64,000 nucleotides of DNA from JAIVGV01 sp036389335 (lineage in GTDB: Bacteria > Acidobacteriota > Blastocatellia > Pyrinomonadales > Pyrinomonadaceae). Positions within the stretch are counted from its first letter, which is position 1, and each line of letters starts with the position of its first letter. Shown piece after piece: positions 1 to 7,994 of this stretch. Made by a program: the position numbers and the translations under genes. The DNA lies in contig DASVQC010000050.1 of NCBI GenBank assembly GCA_036389335.1, forward strand, positions 62,001 through 126,000, given 5' to 3'. The notes under the pieces are model-generated. The model was not told the origin of the DNA, searched no databases, and was given only the letters and a program-made list of their open reading frames with translations.

Positions 1-943
1 AGTGGTTACTCGTCGCGAGGCGCGAGAACTCAAGGTGCGTGCGGACGAAACGCCCGTGCTCGTCGAGCGCGGCGAGCAGCGACGCCAGCCCGCCCTCGTC
101 GAGCAGGGGCGAGCGGCGGAAGAGACGGAGCGCCAGCGTCAGGTTCACGGCGCGCAGCGCGACCTCCATCGCGCTCGCCCAGTTCGCGCCGCGCCCCACG
201 GGGTTCTGCGCGCGCCAGCCCCGGACGTGCGCGAAGAATTTTTCCGCCAGCCGCTCGTCCGACGTGACGGCGTAGGCCTGCCCGAGCGCGACGAGATGGC
301 CGAGCCGGTTCAGCTCCCACAGCACGCGCGCGTCGGAGCCGTCGCCGCGCAGGAGGCTCACGTCGGCGTGAAACTCGCGCGGCCAGCGCGCGCCCGAGAG
401 GGGATCGCGCAGCCAGTCGACCTCCTCGCCGAAGTCGAACTCGCCGCAGCCGAGCAGAGACCACCGGTTCTCCCCGGCGATGCGGCGCGCGCGCGCGATC
501 AGCTCGTCCGTCTCGCGCGGGAACTCCTCGCGCGCGAGGCGCGACAACTCTCCGGGCGCGGCTTCGAGCCCCGCGGGGAAGCGCGGCGACGCGCGCGTGC
601 GGAAGTGCGCGAGCAGTTCGGCGGGCGACAGCGCGGCGAACTCGGCGCTCAGTCGCGCCGCGCGCGGGGTTTCGTCGCGGAGCGCGAGCGCCGCGCGCTC
701 GCGGCTGACGCCGAGGCGTCGGCGCAGCCGCAGCAACGCTTCCGGCGCGAGGTCGCGCGCGCGCACGTCTCCGCGGAGCGCGGGGCGGCGCGAGGGCGGG
801 AGGATTTTTTGAATCAGCTTCGCGAGGCGCGGGGCGGGCCGCCGGTCGGGCGGCGGGGGGGCGGCGGCGGGCCGCGCGTCGTGCGGTCGCGCGGCGGGGC
901 CTTGCTCGTCGTCGCCCGCGGCGCGGCGTCCGTCGTCGTTCAT
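1..943 (-). CDS. Heparinase II/III-family protein, N-terminal part (runs off window)
   Basis: The frame opens at an ATG at 943 and stays open to the window edge for 314 codons, so the C-terminal part is missing. The first ~60 residues are Arg/Pro-rich. Residues from about 150 look like the helical N-terminal domain of heparinase II/III-like polysaccharide lyases: 'WELNRLGHLVALGQAY', 'NPVGRGANWASAMEVALR' and 'ATSNHY' at the edge. Such proteins occur in exopolysaccharide clusters and act on uronic-acid polymers; the exact substrate cannot be told. The start overlaps the wecB stop as ATGA, implying translational coupling. A long antisense frame over this stretch is Arg-rich and rejected. Confidence 0.8.
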   Translation of the reverse strand, partial: MNDDGRRAAGDDEQGPAARPHDARPAAAPPPPDRRPAPRLAKLIQKILPPSRRPALRGDVRARDLAPEALLRLRRRLGVSRERAALALRDETPRAARLSAEFAALSPAELLAHFRTRASPRFPAGLEAAPGELSRLAREEFPRETDELIARARRIAGENRWSLLGCGEFDFGEEVDWLRDPLSGARWPREFHADVSLLRGDGSDARVLWELNRLGHLVALGQAYAVTSDERLAEKFFAHVRGWRAQNPVGRGANWASAMEVALRAVNLTLALRLFRRSPLLDEGGLASLLAALDEHGRFVRTHLEFSRLATSNH

Positions 944-2049
944 CGCGTTGCGTCGTGGGTCGCTTCGAGGAGCGCGTTGAGGACGCGGTCGGCGGCTTGG
1001 CCGTCCCAGAGCGGCGGGACGCTCTCGGGGGGCGCGTCGAGCGCGTCGGTCGCCGCGCGGACGATCCGCTCCTCGTCTGTGCCGACGACGCGGTTCGTGC
1101 CCATCGCGACGGTGATCGGGCGCTCGGTGTTCTCGCGCAGCGTCAGGCACGGGATGTTGAGCGCGGTCGTCTCCTCCTGCAAGCCGCCGGAGTCGGTGAG
1201 GACGAGGCTCGCGCCGCTCATCAGGCGGAGGAAGTCGAGGTAGCCGAGCGGCCCGGTGAGGCGCAGGCGCGGGAGCGCGTCGTCGGCGCGCTGCGACAGG
1301 CCGAACTCCGCGAGGCGCGCGCGCGTGCGCGGGTGGACGGGGAAGACGACGGGCAGCCGCTCGGCCACGCGTTCGAGCGCGGAGAGGATGCGCGCGAGCG
1401 TCGCGGCGTCGTCGACGTTCGACGGGCGGTGGAGCGTGACGAGGGCGTAGGCCGAGCCCTTGAGCCCCAAGTCCTCGCGCACGGTCGAGCGCGCGGCGCG
1501 CTGGAGCTGCGCGTAGAGCGAGTCGATCATCACGTTGCCGACGAAGCGTATGCGCTCGGCGGGGATGTTCTCGGCGCGCAGGTTCTCGTCGGCGTCGGGC
1601 GAGGGCGTGAGCAGGAGGTCCGCGATCTGGTCGGTGAGCAGGCGGTTGATCTCTTCGGGCATGGCGCGGTCGCGGCTGCGCAGGCCGGCCTCGACGTGCG
1701 CGACCTTGACTCGCAGCTTCGCGCAGACGAGCGCGCAGGCGAGGGTCGAGTTCACGTCGCCGACGACGACGACCCAGTCGGGCCGGTGTTCGAGCAGGAC
1801 GGGCTCGAAGCGCTGCATCACGGCGGCGGTCTGCTGCGCGTGCGAGCCCGACCCGACGCCGAGGTGAAAGTCCGGCTCGGGCAGGCCCAGATCGCGGAAG
1901 AAGGCTTCGGACATCAGCGCGTCGTAGTGCTGCCCGGTGTGGACGACGAGCGGCAGGAACTCCCCGGCGCGCCGCCGCATCGCCTCGACCACCGGCGCGA
2001 CCTTCATGAAGTTCGGTCGCGCGCCGACGACGTTGATGACTTTGAGCAT
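940..2049 (-). CDS. wecB: UDP-N-acetylglucosamine 2-epimerase (non-hydrolysing)
   Basis: This 369-residue protein has the full usual length of the family that interconverts UDP-GlcNAc and UDP-ManNAc in the cytoplasm. Visible signatures are 'NVVGARPNFMKVAP' (residues 6-19), 'HTGQHYD' (37-43), 'GDVNSTLA' with the conserved Asp near 98, 'HVEAGLRS' with Glu near 120, 'MPEEINR' near 130, 'TLHRPSN' near 205 and 'TDSGGLQEE' near 285. It follows the nucleotide-sugar dehydrogenase on the same strand and overlaps the heparinase-like gene by 4 bp. Together they suggest synthesis of an acidic aminosugar nucleotide for surface polysaccharide. The leader holds tandem GTCAGTN repeats and shows no clear Shine-Dalgarno. 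Confidence 0.95.
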   Translation of the reverse strand: MLKVINVVGARPNFMKVAPVVEAMRRRAGEFLPLVVHTGQHYDALMSEAFFRDLGLPEPDFHLGVGSGSHAQQTAAVMQRFEPVLLEHRPDWVVVVGDVNSTLACALVCAKLRVKVAHVEAGLRSRDRAMPEEINRLLTDQIADLLLTPSPDADENLRAENIPAERIRFVGNVMIDSLYAQLQRAARSTVREDLGLKGSAYALVTLHRPSNVDDAATLARILSALERVAERLPVVFPVHPRTRARLAEFGLSQRADDALPRLRLTGPLGYLDFLRLMSGASLVLTDSGGLQEETTALNIPCLTLRENTERPITVAMGTNRVVGTDEERIVRAATDALDAPPESVPPLWDGQAADRVLNALLEATHDATR

Positions 2050-2055
2050 AAAGTC

Positions 2056-2160
2056 GTCAGTTGCCCGTGGTCAGTTGTCAGTTGTTCAATTATCTCTTCG
2101 CGCGGCGCCCCCGCCGGGCTGGTGCGACGGACGACTGACCACTGACCACGGGCGACTGAC
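2056..2160. repeat. Inverted heptamer-repeat element (GTCAGTN family)
   Basis: Two 27-bp arms, 2056-2082 and 2134-2160, are inverted copies with about two mismatches. Each is built of GTCAGTN-type heptamers. The element fills the gap between the dehydrogenase stop and the wecB start. RNA from either strand could fold into a long hairpin. Confidence 0.85.
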
Positions 2161-2163
2161 AAA

Positions 2164-3501
2164 TCAGAGCCGGATGATGCGCGCGCGGGCGTTCTTGCGC
2201 AGGTCGCCGCCGAGGGCGTTGCGCGTGTCGACGACGAGCTTGGAGAGGCGGCAGACGTTGGCGTAGTCGATGTCGCTGTGGTCGGTGACGATGACGACGC
2301 AGTCCGCGGCCTCCAACTCGGCGTCGGCGAGCGGGACGGATTGCAGGGGCTCGCCGGGCGCTTCGGTGTGGGCGTCGTCGAAGCGCACTTCGGGGATGAA
2401 GGGGTCGTGGTAGCGCACGTCCGCGCCCTTGGAGCGCAGGCGGTCGATGATCGAGAGCGCGGGACTCTCGCGCACGTCGTTGATGTCCTTCTTGTAGGCG
2501 ACGCCTAAGAGGAGCACGCGCGACCCGTTCATGCTCTTGCGCGCGTCGTTCAGCCCGTCGGCGACGAGCATCACGACGTGGTCGGGCATGCGCGAGTTCA
2601 CCTCCTCGGCGAGCCCGATGAAGCGCGAGTCGAAGCCGTGCTGGCGCGCCTTCCACGAGAGGTAGTGCGGGTCGAGCGGGATGCAGTGGCCGCCGATGCC
2701 GGGGCCGGGGTAGAAGGCCATGAAGCCGAAGGGCTTGGTCGCCGCCGCGCGGATCACCTCCCACGTGTCGATGCCGAGCGCGTAGCAGAGGCGCGCCATC
2801 TCGTTGGCCATCCCGATGTTGACGGCGCGGAAGGTGTTCTCCAGCAGCTTCGCCGCCTCGGCCACGCGCGCCGACGAGACGGCGTGGACGTTGTTGACGA
2901 TCTGCGAGTAGAGGTGCGCCGCGATCTCGGTCGAGTCGTCGGTCGAGCCGCCCACCACCTTCGGGATGTTGTGCGTCTGGAACTGCGGGTTGCCGGGATC
3001 GACGCGCTCGGGCGAGAAGGCGAGCAGGAAGTCGGAGTCCAAGCTGAAGCCCGCGCCCTCGAACATCGGCAGCAGCACCTCGTCGGTCGTCCCAGGGTAG
3101 GTGGTCGATTCGAGGATGACGAGCTGGCCGCGGCGCAAAGATTTTCTGATCTCCTCGGAGGCGGCGAGGATGTAGGAGATGTCGGGCTCCTTGGTCTTAC
3201 GCAGGGGGGTCGGGACGCAGATGATGATGCAGTCGCAGTCCTTGAGCGCGCCGAAGTCGGTCGTCGCGCGCAGGCGCTTCGCCTCGACCAGCTCCCTCAC
3301 CTGCGACGACGAAACGTCGGCGATGTACGACTCGCCGCGGTTGATCGCGTCGGCCTTGCGGGCGTCCACCTCGAAGCCCGTCGCCGAGAAGCCGCCGCGC
3401 GCGAACTCGGCGGCGAGCGGCAGGCCGACGTAGCCCAGACCGATCACGCCGACGCGCGCGCGCCGGTCTGTGATCAACTGCTTCAGTTCCTCTTTAATCA
3501 T
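2164..3501 (-). CDS. Nucleotide-sugar 6-dehydrogenase (UDP-GlcNAc/UDP-ManNAc dehydrogenase type)
   Basis: This 445-residue protein belongs to the UDP-glucose/GDP-mannose dehydrogenase family, which makes two NAD-dependent oxidations at C6 to give a uronic acid. The Rossmann motif 'GLGYVGLPLAAEF' is at 21-33. 'PERVDPGN' is near 165. The catalytic cysteine is C273 in 'GPGIGGHCIPLDPHYL'. The C-terminal UDP-binding domain contains 'YKKDINDVRESP'. The neighbouring wecB points to UDP-ManNAc as substrate (WecC role), but the sequence also fits UDP-GlcNAc dehydrogenases (WbpA role), so no symbol is given. The ATG at 3501 is the first in the frame and gives the expected N-terminus just before the Rossmann fold. 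Confidence 0.93.
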   Translation of the reverse strand: MIKEELKQLITDRRARVGVIGLGYVGLPLAAEFARGGFSATGFEVDARKADAINRGESYIADVSSSQVRELVEAKRLRATTDFGALKDCDCIIICVPTPLRKTKEPDISYILAASEEIRKSLRRGQLVILESTTYPGTTDEVLLPMFEGAGFSLDSDFLLAFSPERVDPGNPQFQTHNIPKVVGGSTDDSTEIAAHLYSQIVNNVHAVSSARVAEAAKLLENTFRAVNIGMANEMARLCYALGIDTWEVIRAAATKPFGFMAFYPGPGIGGHCIPLDPHYLSWKARQHGFDSRFIGLAEEVNSRMPDHVVMLVADGLNDARKSMNGSRVLLLGVAYKKDINDVRESPALSIIDRLRSKGADVRYHDPFIPEVRFDDAHTEAPGEPLQSVPLADAELEAADCVVIVTDHSDIDYANVCRLSKLVVDTRNALGGDLRKNARARIIRL

Positions 3502-3602
3502 AGGGAAAATGTTTGCGTGCTAGCCCGGATTCGTTGGGAGGCGAAGATAAAATACCCTGACATCAAGACTAGAGAGCGGCGCGGGGGCTGTCAAGCAAGT
3601 AC

Positions 3603-3683
3603 AGGGATGAGGGATGAGGGATGATGGATGAGGGAGAAGCTGATTCACAGCCAGCACTTCTTCATCCCTCATCCCTCATCCCT
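3603..3683. repeat. Inverted heptamer-repeat element (GATGAGG family)
   Basis: The arms 3603-3623 and 3663-3683 are perfect 21-bp inverted repeats, each three tandem heptamers (AGGGATG read one way, CATCCCT the other). The element ends two bases before the stop codon of the polymerase gene and may shape the 3' end of its transcript. Confidence 0.88.
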
Positions 3684-3684
3684 T

Positions 3685-5472
3685 TTACTTGACCCACGCG
3701 TCCCCGATCTGCGACTCGACCTTGACGGGCACGAGCTTGACGAACTCCTCGCCCGCGGCGCACATCGACTCCTCGACCACCTCGGCGATCTCCCCGGCCC
3801 GAGCGGCGTCGGCCTCGACGATGATCTCGTCGTGGACGATGTTGACGATCTCGGCGCTCGTCCCCCTCAGCCTGTCGTGCAAGAGGCGCAGGGCGCGCTT
3901 GAGGATGTCAGCCGACGCGCCTTGGATCGGCATGTTTTTGCCGTTGCGCTGGGCGAGCGAGGCGGCCTGCCGATCCTCGGGGTCGAAGTTGAAGCGCGCG
4001 AGGCGGCCCGAGAGCGTGCGCGCCTGCTTGTCCCTGACGGCGCTGCGCGCCGCGTCGCGCAGCCACGCGTCGAGGCCGCGGTAGGTCCTGAAATAGCGGG
4101 ACATGATCTGCTCCGCCTCGCCCAGTGGCAGCCCCGTCATCATCGCGAAGCGCTGCGCCCCGATGCCGTAGACGACGCCGAAGTTGAGCCGCTTGGCGAA
4201 GTCGCGCTGCTCCCTCGTCACGGCGTCGAGCGTCGTGTTGAAGACCTGCGCGGCGGTGACGCGGTGCAGGTCGGCCCCGGAGTTGAACGCCTCGATGAAC
4301 CCCTCGTCCCGCGTCACGTGCGCGAGGATGCGCAGCTCGATCTGCGAGTAGTCGGCGATGATCAGTTTCCGATCCGGCCCTTGCGCGCGGAAGCAGCGGC
4401 GGTACTCCTCGGCGTGCGGCACCTGCTGCACGTTGGGGTTCGTGCACGCGAACCTGCCGGTCGGCGCGCCGATCTGGTGGAAGTTGGCGTGGATGCGCCC
4501 GGTCTTCGGGTTGATGTCGGAGATGATGTTCTCGCCGTAGCTGGTGAGCGACTTCTGGACGGTGCGGTAGTCGAGCAAGACTTCGACGACCTTGTATTCC
4601 GCCGCGAGCGGCTGGAGCTTCCAGTTGCGCGTGGAGTCGGGGACGGGGACGCCGAGGCGCTTGAGCGCGGCGGTGAGCTGCGTGTGCGAGTCGAGGTTGA
4701 TGTCGGCGCGCGCGTTCTCGAAGAGCGAGCCCTGCTGCGTCCCTTCCGAGAGCATCCCCTGCAACTGTTCGGCGAGCACGACGCGCTTCTTCTTGACGAT
4801 CTCGATCTGCTCGCGCCAGCGCGCCGCGTCGAGGTAGATGCCCGCCAGCTCCATCGACGCGACCGGCACGACGCACTCGAACTCGATCTGCGCGACACGG
4901 ACGAGCCCGTCCGACTTGAGCCGCGAGATGAGCGCGTCGCGCAGGGGGAGCATGAGGGCGGCGTCGCGCGCGGCGTATTCGAGCTGCGCGGCGGAGAGCT
5001 CTCCGCCCCAGTCGCTGAGCTGCTGCGCCTTGTCCACGTCCTCGCCGAGGTAGCGCGCGGCGACGACGGCGAGGCCGTGCCGATCCTCGGTCTCGCCCGC
5101 CGAGACGAGCTGGCTCGCGAGCATCGTGTCGAAGACGCCGCCCAGCTCGACGCCGAGCGTGCGCTTGACCCACTTCGCGTCGAACTTCGCGTTGTGCGCG
5201 ACCTTGACGGGGCGCGGGGCGGCGAGCAGCTCGCGCAGGGGCGCGAGCTGTGCGGCGGTCGCGGCGTCGCCGTCGCCCGCGAAGCGGTCGAGGTCGACGA
5301 GCACGGGCGCGCCCCCGGGCGCGGCGAACTGCACGAGGCGCATCCGACCGTCGTAAGGATCGAGCGAAGTCGTTTCGCTGTCGAAGCCGACGGCGTCGGC
5401 GCGCGAGAGCGCCTCGCAGGCGGCGCTGAGCGCGTCGGCGGTCGTGACGAGGCGGTATTCGGGAGTGGGCAT
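3685..5472 (-). CDS. DNA polymerase I family protein with 3'-5' exonuclease, lacking the 5' nuclease domain
   Basis: The protein has about 595 residues against about 900 for a classical Pol I. The missing part is the N-terminal 5'-3' nuclease. The proofreading domain comes first, with exo I at D31/E33 ('FDSETTSLDP'), exo II 'AHNAKFDAKW' near 100 and exo III 'YAARDAAL' near 160. The polymerase domain follows, with motif A 'DYSQIELR', motif B 'KRLNFGVVYGIGAQRF' and motif C 'VHDEI'. All catalytic residues appear intact. The frame opens further upstream at 5547, but those 25 residues are Arg/Pro-rich, so the ATG at 5472 ('MPTPEYRL') is preferred. It may be an auxiliary repair polymerase; whether a full polA exists elsewhere cannot be seen. 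Confidence 0.92.
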   Translation of the reverse strand: MPTPEYRLVTTADALSAACEALSRADAVGFDSETTSLDPYDGRMRLVQFAAPGGAPVLVDLDRFAGDGDAATAAQLAPLRELLAAPRPVKVAHNAKFDAKWVKRTLGVELGGVFDTMLASQLVSAGETEDRHGLAVVAARYLGEDVDKAQQLSDWGGELSAAQLEYAARDAALMLPLRDALISRLKSDGLVRVAQIEFECVVPVASMELAGIYLDAARWREQIEIVKKKRVVLAEQLQGMLSEGTQQGSLFENARADINLDSHTQLTAALKRLGVPVPDSTRNWKLQPLAAEYKVVEVLLDYRTVQKSLTSYGENIISDINPKTGRIHANFHQIGAPTGRFACTNPNVQQVPHAEEYRRCFRAQGPDRKLIIADYSQIELRILAHVTRDEGFIEAFNSGADLHRVTAAQVFNTTLDAVTREQRDFAKRLNFGVVYGIGAQRFAMMTGLPLGEAEQIMSRYFRTYRGLDAWLRDAARSAVRDKQARTLSGRLARFNFDPEDRQAASLAQRNGKNMPIQGASADILKRALRLLHDRLRGTSAEIVNIVHDEIIVEADAARAGEIAEVVEESMCAAGEEFVKLVPVKVESQIGDAWVK

Positions 5473-5562
5473 GATTCGGGTGCGGGCCTCCGGCGCGTGG
5501 CGGACGGGCCTTGCGGGTCGTCGGCTTTTCAGGTTCGCGGCGCACAATCTTGCCTAAACGGA

Positions 5563-5613
5563 GGCGGGCACCGCAAGGCGAGGAGCGCGTCGCTCGCTCG
5601 CACGGTGCCCGCC
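5563..5613. terminator. Hairpin downstream of the GH19-type gene
   Basis: Perfect 11-bp arms GGCGGGCACCG (5563-5573) and CGGTGCCCGCC (5603-5613) lie 35 bp after the GH19 stop. There is no T-run, so it may be a rho-independent-like stem or a processing element. Confidence 0.4.
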
Positions 5614-5647
5614 GAAAAGTCTCCGCCCGGCAGTCGTTCGCGCGCCG

Positions 5648-6763
5648 TCACCTGTGGCCGAGCCGGCTGTTGATGAGCGCGCCGAGGTGGCCCTCGCGCT
5701 TGAAGCCGAGGATGAGCTGCCGGAGCATGAAGAGGAGGATCAGCGCCGTGACGCAGATGACGACCGTCTTCGTCAGGCTGTTGTCCTGCGTGAAGTGCTT
5801 GAACGCGCCCGCCACCGCCGTCACGACGGGCGAGCCGACGATGAGCGCCCACAGGCTCTTGTTGGCGTCGGCGCGCGGCGCTTGCATGACGGAGAGGATG
5901 TCGGGCGTGGGCTGCACGACGGCGGTCGTCTGCGTCTCGACGTTCGCGCCGCCCGGCGTCGGCGCGTACACCTGCGGCGGGTAAGTCGGCGGCGGGTAAG
6001 CCTGCGGCGCGTAAGCCTGCGGCGCGTAAGCGGGCTGTTGCTGCTGCGGCTGCGCGCCGAACTGCTGCATGGCGAACTGCTGCTGCGCCGCGGCGGAGAA
6101 TTGCGGCTGCGCCGCGCCGCCGTTCGGGGCGGGGGCGGGCGCGCCCGCGGCGACGATGGTCGCCGCGTCGACGTCGCCGTGCTCCTCGTCGGGCAGGACG
6201 TTGACGACGCCGCCCTCGCTCATGTCGAGGTCTTCGGGGATGGCGCGCAGCGCGCGGTCGTAATACTTCTGCCGGTCGGCGAGGCCGTTGTAGCCGCCGT
6301 TGATGCGGCGCGTGATCTCTTTGAACTTGCGCTGGTCGGCGAGCGAGTTGAGGTGGCGCGTGTCCCAGAACCACCCGGCGGAGCGGAAGGCGTGATCGGG
6401 CAGAGTGATGAGCATCGGGTTGTTGATGAGATCGAGCCCGAGCGCGTCGCCGCAGGCCTTGTGGTTGGCGCGGCCCGTGATCTGGATGGGGCCGTGCCCC
6501 TTGTACTTCCTGCCGTCGCCGGGGTGCGTGTTGCCGAGATCGGCGCGCCCCTCGTAGGCCGCGCCGCTCGCCAGCTCCTGAAAGTAGCGCAGCTCGGCTG
6601 ACTCGTGCGCGAGCTGCGCGAGGAAGGCCGAGGCGCGCAGGTAGGTGCTGATCTCGAACTCGCGCATCGCCTCGTTGATGAAGGGGAGGTAAATCTCACG
6701 CTTCGCCGCCGGGAGGTTCGGCATGATGTCGCGCAGGGTCTGATCCGTGATCTCGCTTGGCAT
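5648..6763 (-). CDS. GH19-type (chitinase-like) peptidoglycan hydrolase with membrane-anchored tail
   Basis: The start at 6763 is chosen for an AAGGAG ten bases upstream; the frame opens earlier but that extension looks non-coding. Residues 1-180 match the lysozyme-like fold of family 19 hydrolases ('predicted chitinase'): 'AQLAHESAELRYFQEL' carries the likely catalytic Glu54, and 'KGHGPIQITGRANHK' lies at about 88-102. A low-complexity linker follows, rich in Gln, Pro and Ala, with repeated 'YAPQA' units visible as DNA repeats at 5985-6040. The C-terminus has a hydrophobic stretch and 'VVICVTALILLFMLRQ' as membrane segment. No signal peptide is seen. It probably cuts murein or another beta-1,4 GlcNAc polymer. 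The membrane-anchored tail is unusual for the family. Confidence 0.8.
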   Translation of the reverse strand: MPSEITDQTLRDIMPNLPAAKREIYLPFINEAMREFEISTYLRASAFLAQLAHESAELRYFQELASGAAYEGRADLGNTHPGDGRKYKGHGPIQITGRANHKACGDALGLDLINNPMLITLPDHAFRSAGWFWDTRHLNSLADQRKFKEITRRINGGYNGLADRQKYYDRALRAIPEDLDMSEGGVVNVLPDEEHGDVDAATIVAAGAPAPAPNGGAAQPQFSAAAQQQFAMQQFGAQPQQQQPAYAPQAYAPQAYPPPTYPPQVYAPTPGGANVETQTTAVVQPTPDILSVMQAPRADANKSLWALIVGSPVVTAVAGAFKHFTQDNSLTKTVVICVTALILLFMLRQLILGFKREGHLGALINSRLGHR

Positions 6764-6900
6764 GGGGTTTCGGCTCCTTAATCGATCAGTGAAGGTTGAA
6801 GGGCGGATTCGCTTCGTCGGGGGCTCGCCGGCGGAGGGCTGCGGCTGAGGCGAGCCGGGACGCGCGGCAATATACCTCAACCGGGCGGGGCTTGTCGCGG

Positions 6901-6908
6901 GTTTTTCC
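6901..6908. repeat. Left 8-bp target-site duplication of the transposon
   Basis: GTTTTTCC here matches 9572-9579 exactly. Eight bases is the duplication length known for IS1595-family elements. Confidence 0.9.
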
Positions 6909-6933
6909 CGGAATTATGCACTTGACACACCCA
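6909..6933 (+). repeat. Left terminal inverted repeat
   Basis: It reads GGAATTATGCACTTGAC then ACACCCA after the first base. It pairs with the right end at 9547-9571, differing at positions 1 and 19. The -35 box of the transposase promoter lies inside it. Confidence 0.9.
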
Positions 6934-6950
6934 CGATTTTCGCGTAGTAT
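6922..6950 (+). promoter_or_regulatory. Sigma-70 promoter of the transposase, -35 inside the terminal repeat
   Basis: TTGACA at 6922-6927 and TAGTAT at 6945-6950 are separated by exactly 17 bp. The expected start point coincides with the transposase ATG at 6957, so the mRNA is probably leaderless. No Shine-Dalgarno precedes that ATG. Confidence 0.75.
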
Positions 6951-6956
6951 TCACGC

Positions 6957-7973
6957 ATGATGAAGGCGAAAAAAGAAAAAGGTTCGATACTTGAGCCGCA
7001 CTTTCAAGACGAAGATAAGGCGCGCGAGTACCTAGAGGCGATGCGTTGGGCGGACGGCGTGATTTGCCCGCACTGTGGTCTGGTGGGCGAGGCTTACAAG
7101 ATCAACGTCAAGGAAAAGACGGCAGAGGAAATCGAAGCCATGCGCGCGGCTGGCAAGCGCGTCCGCAAGCCGCGCAAAGGTCTGTGGAAGTGCGCCGGAT
7201 GCCGCGAACAGTTCACCGTCACGGTCAAGACCATCTTTGAGGATAGCCACATCCCGCTTCACAAGTGGCTGTTGGCGATTCATCTTCTTTGCTCGTCAAA
7301 GAAGGGCATGAGCGCGCATCAGCTTATGCGGATGCTGGAAATCAAACAGTACAAATCCGCGTGGTTTCTGGCGCATCGTATCCGCTACGCGATGACGGGC
7401 GAAGTGCCTGAGAAGCTGAACGGCATTGTCGAAGTGGACGAAACCTATGTGGGCGGCAAGCGCAAGAATAAGCACGCTCACGCGGTCAAGCCGGGAGTCC
7501 GCGCGCAGGATCGGCTCAGCCCGGTTGCCGACAAGTTCGCCGTCGTTTCGGTCTTGGAGCGCGGCGGCAAGGTTCACTCGCGCCACGTCGAGAAGGTCAC
7601 GGCAAAGAACCTTCACGCGGTTCTTAACGAAGTCTGCCACGCGGACACGCACGTTATGACGGATACGGGCGTCCTGCAAGGCATGAAGGATCGTAAGCAC
7701 TCGCTCGTGAATCACAAGGCGGATGAGTACGTGCGTTATGAGGAAGGCGTGTGCGTCACCACTAACACGGTCGAAGGTTACTTCTCGATCCTCAAGCGCG
7801 GCATCAACGGCGTCTATCACCATGTCAGCAAAAAGCACCTGCACCGTTATCTAGGCGAGTTCGATTACCGCTACAACGGGCGGCAAGTGACGGACGGCGA
7901 GCGGGCGCAGGGTGCTCTCGCGGGCATCGAAGGCAAGCGGCTGATGTACAAAGACCCTATCAAGAAAATCTAA
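6957..7973 (+). CDS. IS1595-family transposase (ISXO2-like DDE domain)
   Basis: The 338-residue protein starts with a zinc ribbon: C37 and C40 in 'ICPHCG', C79 and C82 in 'WKCAGC', with an Arg/Lys-rich insert between the pairs. The catalytic domain has D161 ('VEVDETYVGGKRKNK'), D236 ('HVMTDTG') and E273 ('TNTVEGYFSILKRGI'), followed by the family Lys. No frameshift or stop is present, so it should be active. It would bind the 25-bp ends and mobilise the element. Seven bases separate the -10 box from the ATG. The stop codon lies in a short TAACAC-GTGTTA palindrome, 22 bp before the opposing tRNA gene. Confidence 0.95.
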   Translation: MMKAKKEKGSILEPHFQDEDKAREYLEAMRWADGVICPHCGLVGEAYKINVKEKTAEEIEAMRAAGKRVRKPRKGLWKCAGCREQFTVTVKTIFEDSHIPLHKWLLAIHLLCSSKKGMSAHQLMRMLEIKQYKSAWFLAHRIRYAMTGEVPEKLNGIVEVDETYVGGKRKNKHAHAVKPGVRAQDRLSPVADKFAVVSVLERGGKVHSRHVEKVTAKNLHAVLNEVCHADTHVMTDTGVLQGMKDRKHSLVNHKADEYVRYEEGVCVTTNTVEGYFSILKRGINGVYHHVSKKHLHRYLGEFDYRYNGRQVTDGERAQGALAGIEGKRLMYKDPIKKI

Positions 7974-7994
7974 CACCTGTGTTAAAATAAAAGA

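Noticed and set aside
2..1243. Long plus-strand open frame opposite the heparinase and wecB genes
   Set aside because: It is Arg/Ala-rich without recognisable motifs and antisense to two well-supported genes; a shadow frame of GC-rich coding DNA.
3603..3683. Simple rho-independent terminators for all heptamer elements
   Set aside because: Several lie within apparent operons (fad genes) and most lack T-runs, so termination alone does not explain the class.
3628..5673. 681-codon plus-strand frame opposite the polymerase gene
   Set aside because: Composition (Asp/Glu/Arg/Val-rich) is that of the reverse complement of real codons; no start site or motif; the opposite frame is a clear DNA polymerase.
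7972..7985. TAACAC-GTGTTA palindrome as a transposon end
   Set aside because: The true ends are the 25-bp repeats at 6909 and 9547 with exact target duplication; this palindrome is internal.
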